From Bombardia bombarda (taxonomy: Eukaryota; Ascomycota; Sordariomycetes; Sordariales; Lasiosphaeriaceae): DNA of 64,000 nt. The DNA is taken from positions 4,650,001 to 4,714,000 of the forward strand of contig JAULSR010000002.1 of NCBI GenBank assembly GCA_030512295.1, read 5' to 3'. The notes under the pieces were generated by a model, which saw nothing but the letters and a program-made list of their open reading frames with translations, did no database searches and had not been told where the DNA came from. A program made the position numbers and the translations under genes. Shown here one piece after another: positions 21,241 to 32,231 of the stretch. Within the stretch, counting starts at the first letter, position 1; each line of letters begins with the position of its first letter.

Positions 21241-22566
21241 CCATACACGACTCGGAATGCATGATTAGTCCAATCTCGAGCCTCTCTGGACCTAGTCCGC
21301 TAGATACAAACACGACAGGTCCTACGAACATACCCAAACCACGCCTTCGTACATCCATTTACTCACCTTAAGGTTTCCATCCCTACCCTTCAATCGCAAT
21401 CATCCATTTAGGTATGGTCACACATAGATAGTGAGGCCGCGGTTTTTGATTTATTTCGATCGGACCAGGTATATCGTATCGACAGTATATCGTCTCATTT
21501 TCGTGCCGGGTCTTACTTTCCCCACGGACCTGCAAGACCTTCCTCACCCACCAGCCCAACTCTTACCTTCCTACAACCTTGATCTTCCTCGCAGTCGCCA
21601 TCTCACAACAATAGAACCAAAACATCAGCATCGATAATATTAATCTCCTGGCCCACTGCCTTCGCGTCTTCGTTCCTCTGAGAAGGTGATACAGCCACTC
21701 CACATCAGTACAGGAAGAGGCCCTGACCGGTTGCTTTTTGGGTGACTTCAACACTCTTCCATGTTGAAAATATCATCTGGCGGGGCGTATCCGATTCGTT
21801 AGTCATTGGAGCACTGCTTGCCGCCACAGTCTACTTTTGCTTTTAGGCATACTTTCCTTACTCACCCGCACTTCATTTGATTCCTACAGCTCATTGCCGG
21901 AAATTCTCAATCCTCTGCAGAGTAAGCTATATCTCTTATTTTGGCACCACATATCCTTTCTCGGTTTAGCTTTGAGCGTATCGCCGTCGTTGACGATCGC
22001 CCATTTATCTACCTGATGCCATTATCTCATCTTCATTTCCTTCTACCATTCATACTACTCACGCCTCATCCTCCCCTTCATCACCTTCCTTCATTCACTT
22101 CCTTCTCCCCTTAATTTTTCCCCTCCTCTCCTTCGAACACTTCCTCCTACTCTTTATCTCCTTTATCCTCACGCTCACGATTCTTTCTGAGAGTCATCAG
22201 CAAGGCCAGATAACACGACACATAAAAACTTCTTCTCCAAAGGAGAAAATCACTGCGCACTCTGACCACAAACCCTCCGCGCCCTGGGCTCAGGTAATTC
22301 CGGTCCTTGCGCTTCCATGCTATCGCCTCCTCATTTCTTCAAACCGTTCTCACATTACCTTACTTTAGCCTCCATATCTCTTCCACAACACGGCGCCGGC
22401 TTTATTATGACACACAAACAGCTCAATCTCTGGCCATCTCTGATTCAGTATTTACTCAAGTTATTCCCCATGATATATTGAGCCATAATCGCTGACTCTC
22501 ATAACAGAACCATAAACACCATGCTTTACATTTGACTCCATCACCCCTTTCCTTTGGGCTGTCACC

Positions 22567-25500
22567 ATGGATATCCCTCCAGAAAACCAGAACTCTGCTC
22601 AGGGCTCCAGTCCCTGCCAAGAATCACTTTCATCGCTGTTTGGAAATGGCCTACAGGCCACAACATCGGTCACTGAGACGCCTGCTTCCGAAGTTGAGGG
22701 GGACACCGATGCGAACGCTAAATCGCCTATTGTTAAACAGGAGGACACCAATACGCATATTGAACTAACAGTCCCTCAGCAAGAGGACACAATTATACGC
22801 CATGAAGCCTCAAATTTCGAAAAGCATGACAATGCAACCTCTAGTCTGATTCCAATAGTCGATGATGTGCTTACCAGTGAGAATGGGGATGCCCCTCAAA
22901 GCACAGCGTTTCCAGATGGAGACGAAGCTACCCACCAAGATGAATCATCTCCATCTCCAGAGCAACGGAAATCCCAAGAAGACGGGGTGCATAGCCTTAA
23001 TAGTCTGGGTCTATCTTCTGGCGAAGGAGGCTGGAACTTTAACAATGTTGGCCAACCCATCAACAATGCCAGCCATCCCGCACATGAGAATAACGACATT
23101 CATATGGACTTAGAGCAGCCCACTGGTGCTGCCGACAAAGAGGCAATGGTTTCTGATGACATTCCGGAGATGAGTTTCGATTTTACGCCTAGGAATAGTG
23201 TTCCAAGTCAGTCACATTATGTGAGCGACGATGAAGACGGACTGTTTGTCACTCAGCCAGGCTCGTTCAACAAAACTACCGACATCATCAATCTCACTGA
23301 CGAGACGGAGGATGAATCCAAGGCTCGGCTTCTGAGAGTTGCTGCTATGCCAGAGGAGATTGATTTGACAGGCCTCGATGACCATGAGGTCATGGTCAAG
23401 GAGGAACAGCGCAATGAGATCGATAGGCCGCCGTCTGAGTCTGGCAGTGAGTATGAAGACGTCGGCAATAATTCCGCGTCCGATGATGAAGGGTCTGTCA
23501 GGCGCTGTCGTCGAAAGAATAAGGGCAAAGGGAAACAGCCTGCTCGCGAGACCGGAAGAGATGACGGTACTGTGAATACAGCCATGGATGAGGATGAGCA
23601 CCAGGATGAGGAAATGCGCGAATCAGAGACAATGGATGACATGATGGACAGTCTTCAGATTCTCAAAATTGAAAAGTTTCGACCAGAGCGACGTCAGAAG
23701 AAACAGGCCTTGACTCCAATGGAGATGGCCAAGCTGGAAGCACTGGGCAACCAAATTGAGGACTATCTGATAGGATTAAGTTACATGCCCTGGTTCAGGC
23801 AGCCAATGGCGGAGATGATGTGGGAGAGGAAAATCCAAGTCATATCTTGAGCTCGACTTCAAGCTCACGAACGAGGAGAGAGGATGAACCAAGCTGTCAG
23901 CCAGGTCCGTCAGAAATCTCTAGCTCCAAGAGAAAAATTGGAAACGAGACTTCTAGCGGGCCTGAGCAGAATGGACACAAAGGCAAAAAGGTAAAGTCTG
24001 GAACCACAAGCAAGATGAGACGTGGCAGAATGACAGCTCAGGAAATAACCAACATCATACTCAACTTGATCAAGAATGTCAATCAGTTCGGAGATGGTCA
24101 GCAGATGTCTGACTTGCTAGTATTGCTAGTAATTACGGTTATTGCTAGTAATTACGGTTATTGCTAGTAATTACGGTTATTGCTAGTAATTACGGTTATT
24201 GCTAGTAATTACGGCCACTACGTCAGATGAGCAGCTCAAACAGCTCCAGGACCTCCACAGGCGCGCCACCAATGGAGACATCGAGGCTATCCAAGGGGAT
24301 GTTGAGATGATGGGAAAGGCTCAAAAAGTATTTGGAGAATCGAAATATATAGTCCAAAACCAAGATTGTCTCATCAAGGGCATGAAAACTCCTCTCAAAC
24401 TGTTCCAATTTGTAGGGGCTGGTTGGATGGTTGAGCGGGAAAAATCCAAGCCGATGAGTATTTAAAGAGGCAGGGCGCCCGTGGCTGTAAAGGGTGGCAT
24501 TCTATCCGATGTCGTCGGATTTGGCAAGACGCTCATGGCATTGGCGTGCATTGTTGGGCACCCGGCCAAGAAGAAGGCCATCGAAAACAACGAACATTTG
24601 ACTTTGATCGTCTCGCCAGCCAGTGCCGTCACCCAATGGCAAACAGAGATTCTTACCCACTGTGGCCGCAAAACCAGTCTCCTTCCGTATAAGACAGGCA
24701 TGCGTTACGACACAGAGTTGTTGTACCGTCACGATATCATGCAAGTATCGACCATTGAGATAATGCAGTGGATAGGTGGTGATAAGGTCTGGCTGATTAA
24801 TTTTCTAGCTTCACAAGCTACGAGGAGATCGTTCGGCAATATCCATCCAAAGCAATTTTGAAAGAACTACGCGGCCTCCATCTATCAACTGAGGAGTTTG
24901 ATGCAGAAACATCTTGGCCAGCTGTTCAAGATTAACTTTCGGAGGGTCGTCTCAGACGAAGGGCATGCCATCAAGAACTACAAGACCAGAAGTAAGTTTT
25001 CTTCACCGTCCGCCAGTTAAGTTTCATGCTCTAACTGATAAAGGGGCAGCGGCTTGCCTCCATCTCAAGGCGCAGTACCACTGGGCATTGACCGGAACTC
25101 CAATCCAGAACAGAATTGGCGGCAAGTGACTTCGAGTAAACGAAGTGCATTACGATTCTTTACTAACCAAGGTTGATATGACAGAGATATATCCGTACTT
25201 GAGGTTCATTGGAGCCACACATCAACTTAGCTATGAAGGCTTCCGAGGTGACTTTAACTTGAGCAACAGCACAAGGCCAGATAGCCATGTAAGTTCATGC
25301 AATATATTGACCATTCATTGCTTCAGACAGCCCGTAGGATTACCATTGTATACTAACTGTATGTAAGATCAGCGAAGATCTTGGCAAACTGCTGGACAAG
25401 GTCACGCTAAAGAGGTACTTGTGCACCCTTTACCCTTGTCTGTTATGAACACAATCTAACTGTGGCTTTCAGAACGACCCGCACTAAATTCTTTGGTCAT

Positions 25501-27334
25501 GCGCTCTTCGAAATTCCCGAATGTCATCCCATGCCAGAGATACATGCCAAGCTGTCTAAAGAAGAGTTTCTGATTTATAGGTAGGTATGCTCTTATATCA
25601 AATAAGTATATATAATGTTATACTCTTGATACTAACAGATACAGACATATTGAGCAGCATTACAGAAAGAAACTAAACCGTGATCTCAAGAAGCGCCGAC
25701 TCCAAGACAAAGTCATATTCAACAACTATCTAATAGCCGTTCTACGACTTATACAAGCCGTATCGCATCCATATCTCTTGGAGTCTCTAATGCGCACCGC
25801 CCTAGACCTGGCTGACATCAGACAGCTCATCACCCGGCTTTCCAAAATAAGTTCAAATACTCGTATGCGACCTTTCATCAAGCAAATAGGGAGGTGGTAC
25901 GAAGAGCTACGCAGAGTCAAGCCGGATCGAGGTGTTGCCGAGAGCAATGGTGCAACTGACGGCACGCTTGCTTCGCACTTCGATCTACTTCCCCAGTTGC
26001 AAGAGGTGGATAAAGAGAAGGCAGAAGGAGAAACAGTTTGCCCTAGCTGCTCTTTGCCACATGCAAATCCATGGGATATGCCAGCAAGTCCAACTTTTGT
26101 CATATTTACACAAGCATGTATTTGTTTCACAGTAGTTAATTCAAACAGTGCGGCCATTTCTATTGCAAGGACTGCGTTGAGAGCCATATATCCTTGCAGC
26201 AGGATAGAGGGGTGATTTGTATCACATGCATGTACCCTCACTGTAACGCCACGGTATACTCACGAGACAGTCTTGACCCGGGCACAGATAGTTCGGACAC
26301 GGAGGCACCATCTAATCCGGCAGGAACAGCACGCGCAAGGCAAAGAACTCGCGGAGATCCCAAGAAAGATAAGGGAGCTCGAGGACGTGGCGGCGACGTG
26401 AATGGTATTCAGCTGGTACCAAACTCGCCAAGTAAGAAGGGCGAATTCTTGGAGATCAACGATCGACAGGGCTCTGGTTCTTTAGCACCTAGCGCCAAGC
26501 TATCAATCCTGAGAGATCTGGTACTTCAATGGCTTGAATTGTACCCAGATAACAAGATTATCAGTGAGTGTCACGTTTGAGCCTACATCAAACTTGCTGC
26601 TAACTATGAACCCGGTCTTTACACAATTCATTGTCATGGGCCAGATTATTGGCCGAATGCTACAGTCAGACAAAGTCGACTACGTCTACTACTTTGGCAG
26701 CATGTCCTGGCACGAGAGAGAAGACGCAATCACGGACTTCAAAAACCTAAATCGAAATATTCCGGTACTGGTTAGTTATATGCTCGTTATTATGTGTGAA
26801 CATAAAGGCTAATGGTTTCTATATTGCTTCGTTGCAATGTACTTCTCAAGCTCGGAACCTACAGGTCGCGAACCGGGTACGTGTGCTCCATGTCTCCCGC
26901 AATTGGCCGTCATTTTACTTTTGGAGAACTGGAATCATAATCTGACTTAACACAGGTTATCATGATGGATGTGTGGTGGAATATTGCCCTCGAGGAACAA
27001 GCATTCGGTCGAGTATATCGAATGGGTCAGACGAAGGAGACTTGGTATGCTCGGATACTGGTGGAGAAGACAATTGACATGCGCCTGGCGAACTTGCAGG
27101 CTCAAAAGGCTCGGATGATTGAACGTGCCATCAAAGAGCACGATTCATCGAATACTACTCTGACTCCTGACGAGCTTGTTGAGCTCTTTAGGAAACCTCG
27201 GCGGATTGAAAACGATGAGATTGTTGGGGGTGGAGAGTGACTACGAGTCTGCGGAGGGGTCTGACGATGACGATGATAGTGATGGTGATGACGATGATAA
27301 CGACACCAATGATGATGATAATGACGAGAGCTAG
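22567..27334 (+). pseudogene. SNF2/RAD16-like RING-finger helicase, reading frame broken several times
   Basis: Seen in order: an acidic disordered N-terminal ORF (22567-23850); LFQFVGAGWMVERE; Walker A SDVVGFGKT; LTLIVSPASAVTQWQTEI; DEGHAIKNYK (DEAH box, motif II); WALTGTPIQNRIGEIYPY (motif III); a C3HC4 RING (CPSC...CGHFYCKDC...CITC) between the helicase lobes; motif IV FTQFIVMGQ; and NRVIMMDVWWN...FGRVYRMGQTKE (motifs V-VI). This is the RAD5/RAD16 plan of DNA-dependent ATPase with E3 ligase. Introns with good phase: 24992-25043, 25122-25184 (GC donor), 25289-25367, 25415-25472, 25581-25638, 26084-26148 (GC donor). Defects: frame change near 23.8 kb; a 19-bp tandem expansion (24121-24214); in-frame TAA at 24463; +1 shift near 24905-24909; acceptor GG instead of AG near 26635; frame change near 27237 before an Asp-rich tail ending at 27334. 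Probably a decaying paralogue; some breaks could be assembly indels. Confidence 0.7.
24121..24214. repeat. 19-bp tandem repeat, five copies, in the SNF2-like locus
   Basis: Unit tattgctagtaattacggt, four perfect copies and a fifth of 18 bp starting at 24197. The four extra copies add 76 bp (1 modulo 3). Reading a single copy joins the upstream frame (...QQMSDLLV) in phase with the downstream frame (TTSDEQLKQLQDL), so the expansion itself accounts for this frame break. Confidence 0.93.
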
Positions 27335-27802
27335 ATAAAGGTTCAAGCAAGAAGACAATGGATAAAGGGCAGATTGATATCGATCGAAATTTCACAGCTT
27401 CATTAACAGACACAGAATAGTAATGTTACCTAGAGCGCAGATATTACGAAATCACAGTTTTAAGAGCCAAGAAGTACCTATATACAGTGCCAGTCATCTG
27501 GCCCCATGCGCGATTTGACACCACTAATAACTAGCATATTCCATTTATAACTAAGTATTCTATTTACAACTATCCCACTTACAACTATCCTATCTAGGAG
27601 TTTTCCAAACATACTATTGAGTAGAACTAGGTGGTAAAATTGGGGAAGGGACCAGACTTTTTGCCTCATACTATAGATGCTTTAGGCATTAGGTCTATAT
27701 AGACATGCTGCAAATGAGTTCTACTGACAAATTCTATGTCTCCTCATTCATTCTTGTATAGGCTACGAAGCGTAGAGATACAAGGTACGCATATCGAAAT
27801 GT
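27335..27802. other. Short AT-rich convergent spacer
   Basis: About 470 bp between the SNF2-like locus and the 3' end of the minus-strand two-exon gene. AT-rich, with a loose ttctatttacaactatcc/cttacaactatcc duplication near 27550-27600. No gene seen. Confidence 0.5.
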
Positions 27803-28729
27803 TTACTGAGCCTCATCCCCATCAGTATCTTCATCGCCTTCCAGCATGGCTGGATGATCCTGGATGACCCATATCTTCGGTTTCCATCCGGAAACTCGTG
27901 TACAGATTGTCGTCGGGGGCCAACTCTCAAAACTGGCATGGACATTGTACCCAAAGTCCTCCAAGATCTCGAGCAGCTTTAGAACCGACAGGTCCTGACC
28001 TTTCTTGTGCCCCAAGTAAGGCCGATTTATGTACTGAAAACGAAGGAAACCATCGCCACTATCACGCTGAGGTATGCATATCATGGGGTAGAAGGCGTCA
28101 CGGATGGCTTCTTGGAGGTACCGCGAAGCCTTCCCCAAGACCAGTAGCTCGCCCGGGCAGTGCATCGATACGCCGAGCCAGTCGAGTCGACTGGGTGATA
28201 CCAGTAACTTGTGGGCGAATACGAGAGATTGCGCGTCTGCGATACCGTGTTAGCTGAAATCCATAAAGCCAGTCAGAGCAAATGATGTCGACTTGCCAAT
28301 TCCTTGAAACTCCAGTTCAGCCGCTGTGGTTGGCGGCTTTATGGGATTGGCCATCGCGTGCTGAAAGTACCAAAACCTTGTTTCGAGCATCGCCATCATA
28401 TCCATCTGCAGTCGAATGAACTGGCGAGTTGTCTCCTGGAAGGACGTCGAGAAGGAGATGGCTCCGCTCTTGGCCTTCAAAATGACCGTGTAGGCCTCTC
28501 TCTCGCTCAATGATTCCCGAGTCCCCAGCGGCCACGACTCGTATATCACTCGGTTCAAGGCCGCGATGTCGGGCGAGCTGAAGTTGACGAATCGGAGGAT
28601 GATTGTGCGGCCCGAGAAGGCAATCGTGATAGATGCGCGTCCAGGACGAGGTCGAGATTGGGGTAGCTGAGATTCGGGCTCGAACCAGACAAGGTCTGTC
28701 TGCGATAGGTACGAATGTGGGAAAGCCAT
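27803..28729 (-). CDS. Uncharacterised two-exon protein, 288 aa
   Basis: Exon 1 28729-28297 and exon 2 28236-27803 sum to 867 nt. The intron (28296-28237, 60 nt) has a GC donor (ATTG|gcaagt), a GCTAACA branch site and a cgcag acceptor. Splicing there joins ...AAELEFQGI to DAQSLVFAHKLLVSPSRLDW in frame, whereas the nearby GT would not. The protein is soluble-looking, with mixed alpha/beta composition and an acidic C-terminus (EGDEDTDGDEAQ). No signal peptide, TM helix or family was recognised. The start is the first ATG of the open frame (MAFPHSYLSQTDLVWF). It lies tail-to-tail with the SNF2-like relic; I infer no functional link. Confidence 0.6.
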
Positions 28730-29921
28730 TGCGGAGGACCTGAGGGAGGCTCGGTTGCGAGGAGGGATTGACTTAGGTGTAGGATGCTCTCAGGTGCGCA
28801 ATTTCCAAGACGACGGGCGAGCTGGGTTTGCCATCTTGGCTGAGGGACCAAAATGACGTGTGGAAGGAGCGAATGGGGTTCTACTACGAACGAGGAAAGA
28901 GCAAGCCCCACCAGTGCAATCCAAATGGTCAGCGATGGGAGCCTTTTCTTTCTTCAATTCAGCAACCCAGCCATCAAAGGCTCATTGAGATGATGGTTTT
29001 CCTGCAGTCGACCATCAAGCTTCGTAACGACCCTATCGAGCCAGCGATTCGTAGGCCAGACAACCCACCATCCGACCGTGATTCATGACTTCAAGGCTCT
29101 AACCTCGTCTCTAGAAACCATGCAGGCCACCGAGTTCATTCACTTGCTGGCAAGATTAAAGCCGACATTCCACATTTTCGCACGAGGTTCAGGAGCATCA
29201 ACTGTCCAGGCTCACATCCGAAGTGGGGGGGGAAGGGTTGTCCCGTTGACCAGGATCTGACATGGATCGTCAACCGGGACACAGGCGGCCCGTATAATCG
29301 TACTGGAGGGCTGCACCGACAGCGTTGGATCACAACTTGGGGGTTGCACCCATCTGTCCATCCTGCAGACAAGAGGCACTTGCTACTACAGATAAGCTGC
29401 TATAGGTTACTCTCAGCTTCCTCCTTCCGTGTCGAGCGAGCAACACAACACTGCGGGATGGGATGTGCTGTCTTGGCACACCTGTCCACTGGTTCTAATA
29501 TCAGGATAGCGCCGTTAACGTGTTGGAATTTCACTAGCCCTCTTCCCATTCATCAGCTCACTGCTACCACTTCTTTGCCCCAACACCGGCAGTTCGTCCC
29601 GAACATGGGCAGTTCCGCCACGCGACTCGGCCAACGATGCAGGCAGGTCTCAGCCATGCGTCCGGGGACGATTAGCCCTAGCCAAAGTGAGATTGGCGGC
29701 ATGCACCTGCAAGCTGAACGAAAGGTTCGGTGAAGACATTTCCCTGTCTTCTACAGAGGCAAGCTTCAAACAACAGGGAGGTAGAAAGACGAGGTCGTAC
29801 CCTGCGAGATGAGCGTACGCGGCCAGCTTGCTGGGTCCATTCTTTTTATACAAATGGATAGGCATCGCCAGCCGTTTTGTATGATTCGTCATTCGTCAAC
29901 GACAACATCCAAAGGTTCGCC
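28730..29921. other. Divergent intergenic region
   Basis: Upstream DNA of the minus-strand orphan gene and of the plus-strand PQQ-repeat gene. A TATA-like tttttataca lies at about 29844-29853, roughly 75 bp before the chosen PQQ-gene start. ORFs here (for example 28828-29088 and 29344-29733) show no domains. Confidence 0.4.
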
Positions 29922-31550
29922 ATGAGGCCCCTTGACCTCTCTACTTTGGCGCTATCCTCATTCCCGGGCCTTGTATGCGGCGCATGGAGTGGTTGGGGAG
30001 GCACGCTCTTGAACAATCATTGGGCCCAGACAAACACCGCCATCTCCTCTTCTAATATCGCGTTGGTAACCCAGCATTGCAAGATTGCGGACACCAACGG
30101 ACAGAGCAGCCCGCCGACCATATGGGGAGATTTTGCTTATTATCCAACATGGAATGGCTCATTCATCGCTCTCAATTACAAAACATGCCAGATTAAATGG
30201 AGTATAAATGTTTCACAAATCATCGCCAATTATGCTCCCCTCACTCCGCTCCAGACCTTCACCACCACCTCTACATCCAGAACATCGCCACAAATCGACC
30301 CAGATAACAACGTGATTTTTTTTGCAACGCAAGCACACGCTCTCATCGTTGCAGTAGATCTGAGGAACGGTGCCATTCTTGCCCAGAAGCAGGTCAATCC
30401 GCATCCACATGCCACTATCACAGCAAGTCCAACATTCTACAACAATCTGCTCATCGTCGGCGTTGCCAGTGGCGAAGAGAATGCCGCGTTTTTCGCCGGG
30501 TTGATTGGAGTTCCATACGAGTGTTGCGATTTCATCGGAAACGCCGCTGCCTTCAGGTTCACTCGAGCCGGCTCCACTGGGCCGGGAACCTTTACCACTG
30601 TCTGGAACGTGACCACTATCCCCACGAACCTAACATTGGATGGCACTGGGCGGTGGTCCGGCGCCGGCATCTGGGGTGGCCAGCCGACCATCGATACCGG
30701 CCGTAGGCAAGTCATTTTTGCCACCGGCAATACCTATTCCATCCCTGCATCGTACATCCCGTGTTCGCAACTCGATACCCCTGGATGCCTGCCCGAATAC
30801 ATCTGGCAAGAGGCAGTCTTCGCGCTGGACATCTACACGGGCAGGACCAACTGGGTTAGGAGACTCAACAAGCTCGATGCATGGACCCTCGTGTGTGGCT
30901 CCATCACTCTTCCCAGGAACGAGACACTCTGTCCACAGAAGCCCGGAAATGACTCCGACTTTGGGATGGCCCCAGCGCTCACGCTGGGCAGCAAGTACAC
31001 ACCCCGTGGGAAGGACATTCTGACTGTGGGTCAGAAGACGGGCGTTTTGTACGGGCTCTCGCCGGACAATGGCAGGATCCAGTGGGCCACGCTGACAAGT
31101 CCCGGCGATGCCCTCGCGGGTTTGTCGTGGGGAGTGGCGGCAGATGACAAGCGTGTCTATTTCACGGGCATCAATAACGGCAACGCCCCGTGGGTGTTGC
31201 AGCCTGGGAATACGCAGACAGTCACAAACAGCTTGTTTGGAGCCGCTTCTTTGCTGGACGGCTCGATCGTGTGGGAGACAGCTGCGCCGAATTCGAATCT
31301 GTCTATCGTGATACCCGCGGTGGTCGGCGACTTACTTCTTACAGGAGCCACTGGCCCGTATGCATTCTCGTCCCCTGGGCCTGGTACACTGATTGCCCTC
31401 AAGAAAGCTACAGGTCAGATTGTGTTTGAGCAGACCCTTGATGGACCCTTTCAAGGTGCCATTGCAGTGCATGACAAGTACATCTTCTTGGGGACGGGGT
31501 ATAAGGGAGGTACCGGCGGAAGTTTCTATGTTTTCAAGCTCGGGTCATAA
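29922..31550 (+). CDS. Secreted PQQ-repeat (polyvinyl-alcohol-dehydrogenase-like) beta-propeller protein
   Basis: Single exon. I choose the ATG at 29922 (542 aa) over the upstream in-frame ATG because it gives a typical signal peptide: MRPLDLSTLALSSFPGLVCGA. Mature region: repeated propeller blades with Trp- and Gly-rich strands, for example WGGTLLNNHWAQTNT, KTCQIKWSINVSQ, LVVAVD-like IVAVDLRNGAILAQK, VFALDIYTGRTNWVRRL, VGQKTGVLYGLSPDNGRIQW, LLDGSIVWETA and LIALKKATGQIVFEQTL, ending GGSFYVFKLGS. These match PQQ/quinoprotein repeats (about 8 blades). Paired Cys (ECCDF, CSQLDTPGC, CGS/C) suggest disulphides in an extracellular protein. Known relatives are fungal PQQ-dependent or PVA-dehydrogenase-like proteins acting on alcohols or sugars. 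Whether this one binds PQQ is not shown by the sequence. Confidence 0.8.
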   Translation: MRPLDLSTLALSSFPGLVCGAWSGWGGTLLNNHWAQTNTAISSSNIALVTQHCKIADTNGQSSPPTIWGDFAYYPTWNGSFIALNYKTCQIKWSINVSQIIANYAPLTPLQTFTTTSTSRTSPQIDPDNNVIFFATQAHALIVAVDLRNGAILAQKQVNPHPHATITASPTFYNNLLIVGVASGEENAAFFAGLIGVPYECCDFIGNAAAFRFTRAGSTGPGTFTTVWNVTTIPTNLTLDGTGRWSGAGIWGGQPTIDTGRRQVIFATGNTYSIPASYIPCSQLDTPGCLPEYIWQEAVFALDIYTGRTNWVRRLNKLDAWTLVCGSITLPRNETLCPQKPGNDSDFGMAPALTLGSKYTPRGKDILTVGQKTGVLYGLSPDNGRIQWATLTSPGDALAGLSWGVAADDKRVYFTGINNGNAPWVLQPGNTQTVTNSLFGAASLLDGSIVWETAAPNSNLSIVIPAVVGDLLLTGATGPYAFSSPGPGTLIALKKATGQIVFEQTLDGPFQGAIAVHDKYIFLGTGYKGGTGGSFYVFKLGS

Positions 31551-32081
31551 GTGGTTCTACAGTATCCTATGTACTACATATGCTAGAGATTGTCTGTAAT
31601 TAAGCATATATGTGGACACCTACGTACATGATTCTACTTTGGCTTTGTTTCAAGAGTCAAATCATCGGAACAACGTGTATCTGCAGTATGCCAGAAGGGA
31701 AATAAGGTGCTTGGGGTCGCTCCTGAGTGCCGGTTAGGAGCTCGGAAGAAGACTGAAAGAATGAACTCATTGGCATCTGTCATACTATATACTGGATTGA
31801 TCATTGCTGGGAGTCATCTGGAGTGGTGTTATGTCAACTGCCTGACCAAAAGAGAATCCGGTGGAAGGCCATAACTACACACACTCGCACGCACCCAGAG
31901 TGCAATGCAATATTGCAATCACGGCTGGGAAGACCTATAGGCAGGGTGATGTTAAATTAAAGAACATCCTTGCATAATAAGATGTGTCTTTGGTAGGTAT
32001 GATCGCGATTTAATCACGAGCCGTAACCTCAACGTTAGTGACGCTTGAATATCTCATAGTCAAATATCACATTGCTAACTA
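31551..32081. other. Spacer between PQQ gene and transposon
   Basis: Contains one arm of a 63-bp inverted repeat (31699-31761) and otherwise AT-rich DNA. It ends with the TA target site (32080-32081) of the Fot1-like insertion. No gene seen. Confidence 0.5.
31699..31761. repeat. Left arm of a 63-bp inverted repeat pair
   Basis: This segment, starting gaaataaggtgcttggggtc, is the reverse complement of 34361-34423 with about two mismatches (agtg against atgg). The pair lies outside the Fot1-like element. Translated, it gives NKVLGVAP...RLGARKKTER. Confidence 0.9.
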
Positions 32082-32123
32082 ACGTCTGGTATACCCATTC
32101 CGGCCACCCCCCATTCCGGCCAC
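32082..32123. repeat. Left terminal inverted repeat of the Fot1-like element
   Basis: 42 bp, identical to the reverse complement of 33872-33913. It is followed by a third partial copy of the subterminal motif (atccggccacccc). Confidence 0.96.
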
Positions 32124-32231
32124 ATAAATCCGGCCACCCCGCATACTTACACCGCCATTTCAACGTACAACTCTTCCACCAATTTTACTCCGATCACCAC
32201 CAAATTTTCAGAATCGCTTGTTCATATAACA

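Larger units (their letters stand above)
19531..22566. other. 3-kb gene-poor region with simple repeats
   Basis: No supportable gene. It contains a 22-G run, a minisatellite near 21.1-21.2 kb, and a C/T-rich tract (about 21.85-22.5 kb) just upstream of the SNF2-like locus that could be its promoter and leader. Short ORFs (up to 96 codons) lack protein-like features. Confidence 0.5.

Noticed and set aside
21095..21371. ORFs with RQLSH / SCRWD repeats
   Set aside because: Translations of a 15-bp minisatellite; nothing else supports a gene.
26800..26880. Second lost acceptor in the SNF2-like locus after PVL
   Set aside because: An in-phase 37-nt intron ending at aaag|gctaat is possible although short, so loss cannot be claimed.
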